This document shows positions 25,329 through 34,913 of a stretch of DNA of 64,000 nt, piece after piece; position 1 is the stretch's first letter, and each line of letters opens with the position of its first letter. Below the pieces are notes generated by a model. It had not been told where the DNA came from and searched no databases. It worked only from the letters and a program-made list of their open reading frames with translations. Position numbers and translations under genes: made by a program. Source of the stretch: a bacterium (GTDB lineage: Bacteria > Hinthialibacterota > Hinthialibacteria > OLB16); contig JAJVIK010000002.1 of NCBI GenBank assembly GCA_022072055.1, forward strand, positions 43,605 through 107,604. The letters run 5' to 3'.

Positions 25329-26240
25329 TCACGGAACCCGCGCGTCGGCCAGGGCCGCGCTCGCCCGCTCGCAGAAATCATCGATCTCCTCGGGCTTCTC
25401 AAACCCCACGATGCAGGTGTCCACACATTCGAGGCCGAGCACATAGCGGATCGAGTGATCCTTCTTCTCGGGATCATCCCGGAAGGCCCCTTCTCCGATG
25501 ATCTTCATGCCGGTGACCCCTTTGCCCGCGGCGTGAATCTTCTCGAGCACTGGAACCACCTTGTCGGGAGGGCCATCCATCTTCTCGCCATAGGGGTTGA
25601 TGCGGGTGTGGACCGAGTCCACCCACGGAGTCTCGGCGGCGACCTCGAGCGCGGGCAGGGCGTGCACGGAGACCCCATGGGCGCGAATCTTCCCTTGCTC
25701 CTTGAGCTTGGAAAGCAGATCCATCTGCTTGGCCAGCTTCTTCGGCCAGTCGGCATCGGTGACACAGTGCAAATGGACAAGATCGATATACTCGGTCCCG
25801 ATCTCCTGAAGGAAACGGTCCACCAGCTTGTCGGCGTCCAGTCGCTCCATCTCCGGCAGTCCCCCCTCGCGCCACCAGATTTTGGACACGATCACATACT
25901 TATCCCGGTCGATGCCCTTGAGCGCGGGGGTGATGTCCCAGTGGGTTCCGTAAAGGTCGGCCAAATCAAAGTAATTGATCCCCTTCTCAAACCCGTATCG
26001 GAGGAGGGCATGGAACTTTTCTTCGCCCAAGCGGGTTTGGTTGGAGCGGCGGTGGTATCCCCTCATGCCGGTCCCCATGCCCACTCGGGTGACCGACAGT
26101 CCGCTCTTCCCGAGGGTCACCCGGTCAAACAGGCTTGAGGAGGCCGACCCCGGCGATGCGGAACTTGCCGCGGCCGCTTTCGAGGCCCAAATGGAAGTGG
26201 CTCCCGCAAGGGCTGTTCCTAGGAAATCTCTTCGTCGCAT
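25329..26240 (-). CDS. Tat-exported aldo/keto reductase
   Basis: 303 residues, N-terminal Tat signal MRRRDFLGTALAGATSIWAS. The AKR barrel is recognisable: KSGLSVTRVGMGTGMRGYH, FDLADLYGTHWDITPALKG with the catalytic Tyr context, VIVSKIWWREGG with the catalytic Lys region, EYIDLVHLHCV, and VTGMKIIGEGAF. The usual C-terminal NADP-binding loop is short, and Tat export is odd for a nicotinamide-dependent enzyme because a tightly bound cofactor must travel with it. Such exported AKRs are frequent in Planctomycetota. It is convergent with the sigma-factor operon, with 32 bp between the stops. Confidence 0.9.
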   Translation of the reverse strand: MRRRDFLGTALAGATSIWASKAAAASSASPGSASSSLFDRVTLGKSGLSVTRVGMGTGMRGYHRRSNQTRLGEEKFHALLRYGFEKGINYFDLADLYGTHWDITPALKGIDRDKYVIVSKIWWREGGLPEMERLDADKLVDRFLQEIGTEYIDLVHLHCVTDADWPKKLAKQMDLLSKLKEQGKIRAHGVSVHALPALEVAAETPWVDSVHTRINPYGEKMDGPPDKVVPVLEKIHAAGKGVTGMKIIGEGAFRDDPEKKDHSIRYVLGLECVDTCIVGFEKPEEIDDFCERASAALADARVP

Positions 26241-26464
26241 TGAAACACCTCCACGCGCGGAATCGATCGAAAGTCCGGCAAGGACACATTTCCTTGAATT
26301 CTACACCGGGAAGGCTGGAGAGGGAACTCCGAAATCATCCTCCCCCAAAAAAAGGACTTACAACTGGAACTCCAGGTGCCGACAACCCCCTATGATAGAA
26401 CCTGCTCAATCCGGAGGTGGGAAACCTGGACGGGCGGACGGGCTGACTTTGGTGGGTTTCTTCT

Positions 26465-26491
26465 TTGCTGATTTGATTTTGTTGATATACT
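26465..26491 (+). promoter_or_regulatory. Extended -10 promoter for the pilus operon
   Basis: TATACT (26486-26491) is preceded by TG one base upstream (extended -10), in an AT-rich stretch unusual for this region. A partial -35 TTGCTG lies 15 bp upstream. It is 24 bp before the pilM ATG and is the only good promoter seen between 26241 and pilM. Confidence 0.5.
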
Positions 26492-26515
26492 TGCTGGAAG
26501 AGCGGTGCTTGGGAG

Positions 26516-27700
26516 ATGCGTTTCTGGAAACCGAAAAAGTACCCGGCTATTGGTTTGGATATCGGCCACTCTTCGGTCAAGGGCCTGGAGTTAAAGGGGT
26601 CCGTGAATGAGTTGGTCGTGGACCGGTTCGGCTCCGCGCCGATCCGCGCGGGCATGGATTCTCCCTCACGCAAGGAGGCGGTCGTTCAAGCCGTTCGCGA
26701 GCTCTACTCCCAGGTGGGCTTTTCAACCAAGCATGTGGTCACCGCGGTGAGCGGTGAATCCGTGATTGTCCGCGTGATCCGTCTCCCCTATTTCAGCGAA
26801 AAAGAGAGCCAAGAGCTTCACTTCGCCGTCCAAAGCGAGGCGCAGGATTTCATCCCCTTCGACATGGCGGATGTGGCCTTCGACTATCAGCGGCTTGGAG
26901 TTGTGGATGCCGGGGCGGAGGGGAAGGCGCTGGAGGTCCTGATCGTGGCCGCGCAGAAGGAAATGGTGGCGTGGCACTCCGATGTGGTTCGGGCCGCGGG
27001 GCTTGACCCCCGCGTCGTGGACATCGGTTCATTCGCGCTGGTAAACGCGGTCCATCACGGGGCCCGGATGACTCCGCATGAGCCCATCGCCCTGGTGGAT
27101 ATCGGGTCGGCGGTGACCAACATCGCGATCATGAAGGAAGACACCACCCGGTTCACCCGTGATCTCAGCACGGCGGGAGCGACGATCACCCGCGCGATCA
27201 TGTCGGAGCTCGGACTCGACGAAAGGGCCGCCGAGGCGGCCAAGTTGGACCACGGCATCGGATATGGAATGGAGGAGGGAAGCGGCGAGGGGGAAGAGAT
27301 GTTCACCCTCTCCCAGAGCAATCTCCCCGACATGATGGAGCAGATGAAGATTTCCTCCGCCGGAGAAGGCGCCGTGGAGGGAGTTGACCAGCGGGTGAAC
27401 GCGATCTGCGAACAGTTCCTCGGCGAGATTGTGAGCGAGATCAAGCGTTGCCTGCTGTTCTATGAAAACCAGCTCGATGGACAGGCCGTGGAAAAGGTTT
27501 ATCTCACCGGCGGCACGGTCCAAATGAAGAATGCCGACCAGTACATTCAGAACCTTCTCGACACCCCGACGGAAGTGATTGATCCGTTCGCTGGGATCGG
27601 CGGGGCCATCGCCTCGCTTGACCCGCTTGCTCGCGGCGCAATGTACACGACCAGCCTGGGACTCGCCATGCGGAGTCTGATCGGAGGCGGGGTCTCGTGA
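26516..27700 (+). CDS. pilM: Type IV pilus assembly ATPase-fold protein PilM
   Basis: 394 residues, ATG at 26516. The actin/FtsA-like fold is clear: AIGLDIGHSSVKGLEL (phosphate 1), PIALVDIGSAVTNIAIM (phosphate 2) and EKVYLTGGTVQMKNADQY (adenosine motif). VIRLPYFSEKESQELHFAV and EAQDFIPFD are typical PilM stretches. In the type IV pilus, PilM forms a cytoplasmic ring that binds the N-terminal peptide of PilN. The GTG start of pilN overlaps the stop. An insertion at ~residues 250-285 (GMEEGSGEGEEMF) is longer than in classical PilM. Confidence 0.95.
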   Translation: MRFWKPKKYPAIGLDIGHSSVKGLELKGSVNELVVDRFGSAPIRAGMDSPSRKEAVVQAVRELYSQVGFSTKHVVTAVSGESVIVRVIRLPYFSEKESQELHFAVQSEAQDFIPFDMADVAFDYQRLGVVDAGAEGKALEVLIVAAQKEMVAWHSDVVRAAGLDPRVVDIGSFALVNAVHHGARMTPHEPIALVDIGSAVTNIAIMKEDTTRFTRDLSTAGATITRAIMSELGLDERAAEAAKLDHGIGYGMEEGSGEGEEMFTLSQSNLPDMMEQMKISSAGEGAVEGVDQRVNAICEQFLGEIVSEIKRCLLFYENQLDGQAVEKVYLTGGTVQMKNADQYIQNLLDTPTEVIDPFAGIGGAIASLDPLARGAMYTTSLGLAMRSLIGGGVS

Positions 27701-28401
27701 TCCAGATCAACCTACTGCAAGAGGATCGCCTGCGCGCCGCGGAGCGCGGGGGGAAAGTGGACCCGACCAAGCCGCTGGTCTTCATCGGGGTCATTGTCGT
27801 GCTGGGAGCCCTTGGCCTGGTGAACGCCAATTTGGCCTTCAAGGCGCGCGCGCTCGACACGGAAAAGAATCGTCTCGTGAACGAGATGAAGAAGCCCGAG
27901 CACATCGAACAACTCAAGGAATCGGACCGTTTGCAGGCGGAGCTCGACAAACTCACCCGCAAACAGGTCATCATCAACGACCTGATCACTAATCGGATCG
28001 ATTGGTCCAAGAAGCTCGCGGCCATTCGCGACAACCTCCCCTCGGACATCTGGATTGAGAGCATCGAGCTCCAATCGCCGAAGAACCCAAAGGAGACCTT
28101 CCAGACTTTCCAGATCGATGCCGCCACGGTGAACGCCGACCGAGGCTTCGCGCGCAGCGCGGAGACCCTCGAATCCCTTCGGAACTCCCCGGACTTCATG
28201 GCGGGACTCACCGGGGAACTGGAGCACCGTCAAGGCAAGACCGAGTTGTGGGACCCCTCGCTTGAGGAGGGGAATGTGGCCCGCAACATCTGGCGCTTCA
28301 CCTTTGCCGCGAGGCGACCCCTTCCGGAATCGGAAATCGCGTCGACTCAGAAGAAGCCGGCGGCTCCGGCTCCGACACCGGCCAAGAGCGCGGGGAAATA
28401 G
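27697..28401 (+). CDS. pilN: Type IV pilus inner-membrane protein PilN
   Basis: 234 residues, GTG start overlapping the pilM stop. It begins MIQINLLQEDRLRAAE, the diagnostic INLLP-like peptide that PilM binds. One transmembrane helix follows at ~26-44 (PLVFIGVIVVLGALGLV), then a coiled coil (residues ~48-100) and a periplasmic ferredoxin-like domain (SDIWIESIELQSPKN). The tail is Ala/Pro/Lys-rich. PilN pairs with PilO to link the cytoplasmic motor with the secretin. Confidence 0.93.
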   Translation: MIQINLLQEDRLRAAERGGKVDPTKPLVFIGVIVVLGALGLVNANLAFKARALDTEKNRLVNEMKKPEHIEQLKESDRLQAELDKLTRKQVIINDLITNRIDWSKKLAAIRDNLPSDIWIESIELQSPKNPKETFQTFQIDAATVNADRGFARSAETLESLRNSPDFMAGLTGELEHRQGKTELWDPSLEEGNVARNIWRFTFAARRPLPESEIASTQKKPAAPAPTPAKSAGK

Positions 28402-28412
28402 GATCAGGGATC

Positions 28413-29081
28413 ATGGCGCTATCTCCTGAGGATCGTCAGAAAGTCCAGCAGGTCGGGATCATCGGCGCGCTCGTTGCCGGCGCGCTGATCGCCTTGCCAG
28501 GACCGGACTACAACATCCCGATCGGCATCTACAAGCTCTATGAGCGCATCGGGACGCTGGAGAAGCAGGTGGAGGCGCAACAGGACAAGTACGATAAGGA
28601 AAAACTCCGCATCGAGCGCATTCCGGCCATGCAACGGGAGCTTGAGGAGCGCGGACCGGAGATCCGGCGATATGAGGCTCGCCTGCCCAAGTCGACCAAG
28701 ACCCCGGAACTTTTCCGGGACATCGACCGGTTCAAGTTCCAGGCCGGACTTGACATCACGGTTCAGACAAAGATCGACCCGGTGGACAAGGGGGACTATG
28801 TCGAGCTCCCGATTCGGATCGAGGCGCGGGGAACCTACGATTCCATCGCCACCTTCATCAATCAACTCGAACGCAACCAGCGCTTCTCGCAGATCAAGGA
28901 GCTTCGGCTGACCGAGAAGCCCGGAGAGACCACGGGTCAGGAAGAGCAGAATTATTCCGAGCACGACGTGTCGATGCGGATTTCCACGTTCATGTTCAAG
29001 GACCAGGTGGTCGAGGAGGAGTCCAAGGCGGTGGCCGCCGGCGCGGCCGCCAAGGAGGAGGCTGCTCCCAGAAAACCCTAG
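28413..29081 (+). CDS. pilO: Type IV pilus inner-membrane protein PilO
   Basis: 222 residues, ATG 28413, 11 bp after pilN. A short N-terminal membrane segment (IIGALVAGALIALPG) is weaker than in typical PilO. It is followed by a coiled coil (~45-90, EKQVEAQQDKYDKEKL) and the PilO domain with LFRDIDRFKFQAGLDI, GDYVELPIRIEARGTYDSIA and FINQLERNQRF. The C-terminal ~25 residues are Ala/Lys/Glu-rich. It dimerises with PilN in the periplasm. Confidence 0.92.
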   Translation: MALSPEDRQKVQQVGIIGALVAGALIALPGPDYNIPIGIYKLYERIGTLEKQVEAQQDKYDKEKLRIERIPAMQRELEERGPEIRRYEARLPKSTKTPELFRDIDRFKFQAGLDITVQTKIDPVDKGDYVELPIRIEARGTYDSIATFINQLERNQRFSQIKELRLTEKPGETTGQEEQNYSEHDVSMRISTFMFKDQVVEEESKAVAAGAAAKEEAAPRKP

Positions 29082-29111
29082 ATGCGATGACTCGCGGTTC
29101 GGCGTCCGAGA

Positions 29112-29924
29112 ATGAGCGCCGCTGATTCTGCTTCGGCCCATGGCCTGGTTATGAGGATGGTTCAGACCTTGATCGACAATAGACCCCGGTGGGGGAGCCT
29201 TCTCCCCTCAGGCGAACTCCGCCGGCGCAACGGGCGCGCATGGACCCAGCCCGCGGCGCTGATCCTCTCCCTGTGCCTCCTCCTAGCCGCCTTGCCGGCG
29301 TCGGCGCAGCGCGGGTACACGCAGAAGGCCCGCCCCACCCCAACTCCGATACCCAATCGCGCCGCCGACATGGCCCGCGAGATCGGGGAGGTCTACGAGG
29401 GTTACGCCCGCCTGTTTGTCCTCGGGCATGTCTTCACTCGCGTCATGGGAATGGAGGGGGTCCTCCCCACGACCATCAACCTCGACTTCTTCGCCAATCA
29501 ACCGCTCCTGGCGGAATCCGGGGATGTCTTCATTTACCGCCCATCCGCGCGCGGGGATATCATGTGGCCCCTGATTCTGCCGACTCCGCCGCGCGAGTCG
29601 CCCACGCCCATCCCGACCGACACACCCACTCCCGAACTGGCGGCGCTTCCCGAGTCGACCCCCACCCCGACCCCGACCGCCACCCCCACGGAGGTCGTGC
29701 CGCCTCCCCTTAAGCTCCAGGCGGTCAGCAAGTCCCCGACTGGGGCGCTGATCATGATCAGCGACACAATGCTGACCGTGGGGGATGTCATCGATGGCGC
29801 CACCGTGACCGACATCAAGAAGCGCTTCGCGCGCGTGCTGTACTTCGGCAAGGAATTCGTTGTGACCGCTCAGGGCACGGTCAAATCGGAAGACTTCAGG
29901 GAGGAGGACCTTCCCTTTGACTGA
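29112..29924 (+). CDS. PilP-like pilus protein with Pro/Thr-rich linker
   Basis: 270 residues; ATG 29112, with other possible starts at 29151 and 29157. A hydrophobic signal lies at ~residues 46-66 (PAALILSLCLLLAALPASAQ). The middle has a Pro/Thr-rich linker (TPTPELAALPESTPTPTPTA). Residues ~195-260 form a small beta domain (PTGALIMISDTMLTVGD, VTDIKKRFARVLYFGKE) resembling the PilP/GspC homology region that contacts the secretin. There is no lipobox Cys, unlike classical PilP. The position between pilO and pilQ strongly supports the PilP role. Confidence 0.8.
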   Translation: MSAADSASAHGLVMRMVQTLIDNRPRWGSLLPSGELRRRNGRAWTQPAALILSLCLLLAALPASAQRGYTQKARPTPTPIPNRAADMAREIGEVYEGYARLFVLGHVFTRVMGMEGVLPTTINLDFFANQPLLAESGDVFIYRPSARGDIMWPLILPTPPRESPTPIPTDTPTPELAALPESTPTPTPTATPTEVVPPPLKLQAVSKSPTGALIMISDTMLTVGDVIDGATVTDIKKRFARVLYFGKEFVVTAQGTVKSEDFREEDLPFD

Positions 29925-29991
29925 CAACCGCCGCGCGCTCTGGAGCCGCGGCCCGACCGGTCATCGAACCTTAACGGGGGACCAATCCGAC

Positions 29992-32900
29992 ATGCGACAG
30001 TACTGGGGACTCATCACCTTCATCCTGGCGGCGCTCCTGCTCACCGCGCCCGCCATATCCTCCGCCGCCGCGAAGCCGGTCGACGCGGAGCCCCTCGGCT
30101 CCCAAAAGCTCTCCCGCAACCTGGGGGAAAAGGGGCAGATCATCATTGAGTCCCTGGAGCTGAACGAGGCCGACCTCTCGGATGTCGTTCGCCTGCTCGC
30201 GCGCATCGCGGGCATCAACATCATCACCGGGGACATCAAGGGCTCCATCACGGTCTATCTGGAGAATGTCACCGTTCAATCCGCCCTGGAGGCGATCCTG
30301 TCCTCCCAGGGGTATGGCTTCATCTACGACGGAAACATCGTCCGGGTGGTGGATGCCGCCCGCCTCGGAGAGGACCGAGTCGAGACCATCACCGAGACCT
30401 TCCCCCTCAACTACCTCCCCGCCGAAACCGTGGCCGACAACCTCCGCAAGGTCTTCTCCGGGAATCAATCCGGGTCGAGCTTCAGTCAGATCGAGGCCAA
30501 CGTGGAGGCCAACGCCATCATCGCGGTGGACATCCCAAGGAGGATCGAGGACATCCGCCGTCTGATCCACATTCTGGACACCCGCTTCGAGCAGGTTGAG
30601 ATCGAAGGGCGCTTTGTCGAAATCTCCTGGACTCAGGACCAGCAGTATGGCGTGGACTGGAAGTACTTCCAGGATCCGGCCAACACCCTCGATGTCAACC
30701 TCGCCCCGGGCGCGCTCAACGCCTCCAATGTCGCGGGGCAGTTCAAGTTCGCGATCATCAACGGCAAGGACAATCTGACCGGGTTCCTGCAAGCGCTTGA
30801 GACCAACAACGATGTCAAGGTTCTGGCCAATCCCAAGATTCTGGCGCTCGAGAATAAGGAAGCCAATATCGAGCTGATCAACGAGGTTCCCTTTGTCGAG
30901 GCCAATGTCAGCCAGGGGGTGGTCACGGAATCGGTTCAGTTCCAGAAGACCGGCATCACCCTCACAGTCACCCCGCAGATCGCGCAGGAGGCGGAAGGGA
31001 CATACATTCGCATGAAGCTCCTTCTGGAGCAGCGAATCGCGGGTCCCAACGTGGTTCTCCAGAACTCCATCGCCTTCCCGATCGACTCCCGCCGGGCGAC
31101 CACCGAGCTGATCGTGCCCGATGGTTCGACCATCATCATCGGCGGGTTGCGCCGGAGCGACCTCACTTACACCTACGAGAAAATCCCGGTCTTGGGGAAC
31201 ATCCCCTTCTTCGGACTCCCCTTCCGCCGTCGCGCCAAGAACGACGAGCAGGCCGAACTGCTTCTCTTTGTCACTCCCTACGTGATCTACGAGCATCCGC
31301 CGCTGGACGGCAAGGAGCAGGAGCTTCACGACGACATCGACCACGTGGCGGATGCCCTGGAGACACAGAACGAGTGGCGTGAGACCGCGGAAGCCCCCTT
31401 TGAGGCCCTCGAAAAGAACATCCAATACTCGGCGGTCAACTGCAAACCCAAGCAGTATGCCGCCGCTCGCGCCGCCAAGGACCAGGTCGAGAAGGTCAAA
31501 CCTTACAAGGTGGCCAAGAACCGCGGGCAGCGCCGCTACCGGATCACCGCCGAGGGCAAGCGCATCGAATCCGAGGAGCTCCCGCCCCTGGAGGTTGAGG
31601 AGGGGGCTTTGCTGGAGGAGGCCACCTTTGAGGAAGGCGCGGCCGCCCCTTCCGGTGAGGTCCGCTCCTTCAAGGAGGTTGAAAAACAAGCCAAGCCGGG
31701 AGCGGGGAGCTCCGGCGCGGGTTGGTACAGCCCGGATCGTGAAGCCGAACCGGCCGCTTCGCCCCTTACTCCCCTCGTGCCACTTGTCCCGCCCGAGGAA
31801 GAGGCCCCCAAGGACACCAAGCCGAAAGGCCCCAGCTGGTTGCGTGAGGGCGCGCGCGAGTCCTCCGATGCGAGCAAGGAGAAACTCTCCCGCGAACAGG
31901 CAAACGCCCAGGGAGCACCAAAGGAGGAGGAGACCCCAGACCTCCAAAAGGCCGGGGAGGCGGGCACAATTTGGGATGCCCCGGAGATCGGTTCCGAGCT
32001 CGTTGAGGAGACCGGGCCCTCCGAGGCGAATGAAGTCGAAGACGCGATTGGGAAGCGAATCGAGTCCCTTCTCCGCGAGGACAAGGAAAAGCAGGCTTCC
32101 ACGGGGTGGGTCGCCTCGACTCCGGAGCCGCTTCCGCAAGAACCCCCCGCGCCCGCCAAGAAGGACTTGGCTGATCCCTGGGGAGTCCCGCAATCGAATC
32201 CGGAGCCCGCCGTGGCCAAGAAGGAAGTGAAGCCGAAGGAGGTCTCATCGGATGCGGCGTCCGCTCCGAACCGGAAAGAAACCTCCCTCTCGACCGTCCC
32301 ACCCCCAGTTCCCGCCCCGGTGGCCGCAACGTCGGCGCCACCCGAACCGCCCGCGCCTCGTCCGGAGCTGAAAGCAGAGACAAAGGTTGCGGAAAAACCG
32401 ACTGTGACTGTTCCGAAGGAAGTGGCCGCCCCGGCGACTCCACCCGCCTCGGTGGCCATCGCGGCTGAAGAGCCGAAGGCGAAGGGGTCCGACACCAAGT
32501 CCGCCGCGCTGCTCTTGAGTGAACGAGAAGCCGCCGCGCGCCACCATCAAAAGGCCGGGAAGGCCGGCGCGGGTAAATCCGATGCGAAGACCCACCCCAT
32601 TCAGGTTCCGGAAATCCAGGTGTTGGAGGGAAGTCCCGCTCCCAAGCCCTCTCCGGCCCCTGCGGAAGAGGCATCGGAACCGATTCAGGGGCCACCCATA
32701 AGTAAGGCGGACAGGACTGTCCCGGCCGCGCCCAAGGCTGGCGCAGCTCCGGACCTCACTGTCGCCGCCGCAAAGACCCCCGAACGCATGAATTCTTCAA
32801 TTCCAGCGGCAGGTCCCCGCAAGGAGAAGAACGAAGTGCAGGTTATGGACCTGCGCGAAGCGGTCAATGCCGCCTCCGGACCGAGCCTTGTGCAACTCCT

Positions 32901-33186
32901 GGACCCGAAAATGCAAGAAGCGATCCAGGAATCCGATCCGTTCGATTCGGGATTCATGCTGCCACCGGCCATCGCGGCCAGCGGGTTCTACGCGAACTCC
33001 CCGAATCCGACTCCAATCCTCTTCTTCGAGGATGAGTTCGGAGCGCGAGTGTTGCTCGGTCCCGAGGGGAAAAAAGCGGATGGCGCTCCGGTCATTGCCT
33101 ATCATGAGACCGAGGGGACCCCGACCGCCGAGTCACCATCCAAGAAACCTCGCCGCGCCTGGTGGAGACTGGGCGGGACCGACTAA
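29992..33186 (+). CDS. pilQ: Type IV pilus secretin PilQ with very long C-terminal extension
   Basis: 1,064 residues from ATG 29992 with GGGGACC upstream and a signal peptide (WGLITFILAALLLTAPAI). A TTG at 29917 overlapping the previous gene is an alternative. Residues ~38-105 are the STN/N0 domain (LELNEADLSDVVRLLARIAG), ~110-190 an N1 domain, and ~195-440 the secretin barrel: VLANPKILALENKEANIE, ITLTVTPQI, ELIVPDGSTIIIGGLRR, EKIPVLGNIPFFGLPFRR, AELLLFVTPYVIYEHP. Classical PilQ has N-terminal AMIN domains and ends soon after the barrel; here AMIN is absent and ~620 residues rich in Pro, Ala, Lys and Glu follow. The tail ends in a less biased segment (FDSGFMLPPAIAASGFYANS). The tail's place (surface or periplasm) is unknown. 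Confidence 0.93.
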   Translation: MRQYWGLITFILAALLLTAPAISSAAAKPVDAEPLGSQKLSRNLGEKGQIIIESLELNEADLSDVVRLLARIAGINIITGDIKGSITVYLENVTVQSALEAILSSQGYGFIYDGNIVRVVDAARLGEDRVETITETFPLNYLPAETVADNLRKVFSGNQSGSSFSQIEANVEANAIIAVDIPRRIEDIRRLIHILDTRFEQVEIEGRFVEISWTQDQQYGVDWKYFQDPANTLDVNLAPGALNASNVAGQFKFAIINGKDNLTGFLQALETNNDVKVLANPKILALENKEANIELINEVPFVEANVSQGVVTESVQFQKTGITLTVTPQIAQEAEGTYIRMKLLLEQRIAGPNVVLQNSIAFPIDSRRATTELIVPDGSTIIIGGLRRSDLTYTYEKIPVLGNIPFFGLPFRRRAKNDEQAELLLFVTPYVIYEHPPLDGKEQELHDDIDHVADALETQNEWRETAEAPFEALEKNIQYSAVNCKPKQYAAARAAKDQVEKVKPYKVAKNRGQRRYRITAEGKRIESEELPPLEVEEGALLEEATFEEGAAAPSGEVRSFKEVEKQAKPGAGSSGAGWYSPDREAEPAASPLTPLVPLVPPEEEAPKDTKPKGPSWLREGARESSDASKEKLSREQANAQGAPKEEETPDLQKAGEAGTIWDAPEIGSELVEETGPSEANEVEDAIGKRIESLLREDKEKQASTGWVASTPEPLPQEPPAPAKKDLADPWGVPQSNPEPAVAKKEVKPKEVSSDAASAPNRKETSLSTVPPPVPAPVAATSAPPEPPAPRPELKAETKVAEKPTVTVPKEVAAPATPPASVAIAAEEPKAKGSDTKSAALLLSEREAAARHHQKAGKAGAGKSDAKTHPIQVPEIQVLEGSPAPKPSPAPAEEASEPIQGPPISKADRTVPAAPKAGAAPDLTVAAAKTPERMNSSIPAAGPRKEKNEVQVMDLREAVNAASGPSLVQLLDPKMQEAIQESDPFDSGFMLPPAIAASGFYANSPNPTPILFFEDEFGARVLLGPEGKKADGAPVIAYHETEGTPTAESPSKKPRRAWWRLGGTD

Positions 33187-33209
33187 ACCCGAAAGGTCAC
33201 CGAGGGGCG

Positions 33210-34295
33210 ATGGAACTCGTCGATTTGCTCAAAGTTTTGCTCGAAAAGGGCGGTTCGGACCTCCACCTGGCGGTGGGGAGACCGCCGGTGATTCGCGTCG
33301 ATGGGGAACTGATCGACACGAACTACCCGGTCATCTCCCCGGAGGAGGGGCGCCGCCTGATCTACAGCGTCCTCTCCGACACCCAGAAGGCGCGCTTCGA
33401 ACGTGAAAAGGAGCTCGACTTCTCGCTGTCGGTTCGCGGGCTTTCGCGTTTCCGCGTGAATGTGCACAGCCAGCGCGGCACGGTTGCCATGGCGGTCCGG
33501 GCGATTCCATATGAGATTCGCTCCATCGAAGAGCTTCGGCTGCCACCCGTCGCCAAGGAGATCTGCACGAAGAATCGTGGGCTGGTGCTTGTCACGGGTC
33601 CGACCGGCAGTGGGAAATCCACCAGCCTCGCGGCCATGGTGGACCTGATCAACCGGACCCGGCAGGTTCACATCATCACCATCGAGGACCCCATCGAGTA
33701 TCTCCACGACCACAAGCTTGCCCTGGTCGAGCAGCGCGAACTGGAGGCCGACACCCACTCGTTCGCCTCGGCGCTCAAGTACGCCATGCGCCAGGACCCG
33801 GATGTGCTGCTCGTGGGAGAAATGCGCGACCTCGAAACCATCCAAGCGGCGATCACCGCCGCCGAGACCGGTCACCTTGTGTTCGCCACGCTGCACACCA
33901 ATGACGCCTCGCAGACGGTGGACCGCATGATCGATGTGTTCCCGCCTCACCAGCAGCAGCAGATTCGCATTCAGCTCGCGGCGGTGCTGGAGGCGGTGCT
34001 CGCGCAGCAACTGCTCCCGGTGGCCAGCGGGAAGGGCAGGGTGGCGTGTGTCGAGGTCTTGATCGGCACGCCCGCCATCTGCGCCTTGATCCGCGAGGGG
34101 AAGACCCAGCAGATCCTGCCGATGATGGAGGCGGGGCAGAAGTTCGGCATGCAGACCATGACCCGCAGCCTCCTCGACCTCCATCTCAAGCGGCTCATCA
34201 CCTACGAAACAGCGATGCGCAAGGCCCCCAATCGGGATGATCTGGCGCGGCTCATCGAGCAGTCGCAAAAGGCGAAAGTGCTCCAGAAGGCATGA
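33210..34295 (+). CDS. pilT: Twitching motility retraction ATPase PilT
   Basis: 361 residues from ATG 33210 with CGAGGGG upstream. An earlier in-frame ATG at 33162 lies within pilQ and is less likely. Motifs: Walker A TGPTGSGKSTS, Asp-box IITIEDPIEYLHDHK, Walker B DPDVLLVGEMRDLET, His-box TGHLVFATLHTNDA and the C-terminal AIRELIREG-equivalent PAICALIREGKTQQI. It depolymerises type IV pili and powers twitching. The extension ATPase PilB, platform PilC and peptidase PilD are not in the window. The stop overlaps the next start (ATGA). Confidence 0.95.
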   Translation: MELVDLLKVLLEKGGSDLHLAVGRPPVIRVDGELIDTNYPVISPEEGRRLIYSVLSDTQKARFEREKELDFSLSVRGLSRFRVNVHSQRGTVAMAVRAIPYEIRSIEELRLPPVAKEICTKNRGLVLVTGPTGSGKSTSLAAMVDLINRTRQVHIITIEDPIEYLHDHKLALVEQRELEADTHSFASALKYAMRQDPDVLLVGEMRDLETIQAAITAAETGHLVFATLHTNDASQTVDRMIDVFPPHQQQQIRIQLAAVLEAVLAQQLLPVASGKGRVACVEVLIGTPAICALIREGKTQQILPMMEAGQKFGMQTMTRSLLDLHLKRLITYETAMRKAPNRDDLARLIEQSQKAKVLQKA

Positions 34296-34876
34296 CGGAA
34301 CTTGAAGAGCGGATCATGAACTATTCCAAGGACAGACTTTCCGCGAAGCGGTTCGCGCATGTCGAGCGCGTGGTCGCCACGCTGGAGGAGATCTGTCCCC
34401 CGGCGGAGGTTTCTCTGCCGGATTGTCGGCTCGCGGGTTGGCTGCACGACTGCGCCAAGGAGGAGTCCAAGGAGATGTTCCTTGACCTGCTCGCCCACGG
34501 GTCGATTGATCTCGATGAAGAGACTCGGAACCAACCGAACCTCTGGCATGGCTTCCACGCCGCATTTATCGGGAACCAGGTGTTCGGGATCGAATCGGAG
34601 GACATCCTCGACGCGGTCCGCTTTCACCCAACGGGGGCGCCGAATCTCTCTCCGGTCGGGATGGCTCTCTTTGTCGCGGACTACTCCGAGCCGGGGAGGC
34701 CGATGTCCTGGACTAGGGAAATTCGAGAGCAAGCCAAGGCGGACCTGTTCGGAGCCGCGCTTCGAGTCTGCCGGGAAAAGATCCGCTACCTCCTCGGCAG
34801 GGGCCGTGAACCGCATTCGCGGAGCTTCGCCTTCGCCGAGTGGTTGGAGGCTGGGGCGCCGTCCCCGAGGGCGTAA
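34292..34876 (+). CDS. yqeK: YqeK-type HD phosphohydrolase (Ap4A hydrolase family)
   Basis: 194 residues, ATG overlapping the pilT stop. HD features: RFAHVERVV (first His), RLAGWLHDCAKEES (HD pair), WHGFHAAFIGNQ, and AVRFHPTGAPNLSPVGMALF, which matches the HTTG-like motif of the YqeK branch. SYM Ap4A hydrolases of this family split Ap4A to two ADP. In many bacteria yqeK lies next to rsfS, as here, which supports the call. Confidence 0.85.
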   Translation: MTELEERIMNYSKDRLSAKRFAHVERVVATLEEICPPAEVSLPDCRLAGWLHDCAKEESKEMFLDLLAHGSIDLDEETRNQPNLWHGFHAAFIGNQVFGIESEDILDAVRFHPTGAPNLSPVGMALFVADYSEPGRPMSWTREIREQAKADLFGAALRVCREKIRYLLGRGREPHSRSFAFAEWLEAGAPSPRA

Positions 34877-34913
34877 GACGTTGAAAAGGGGGCATGGGGA
34901 AACAACCAGGCGC

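Noticed and set aside
29971..32193. 740-codon minus-strand frame opposite pilQ
   Set aside because: Antisense of the secretin gene, with no recognisable domain and no ribosome-binding site.
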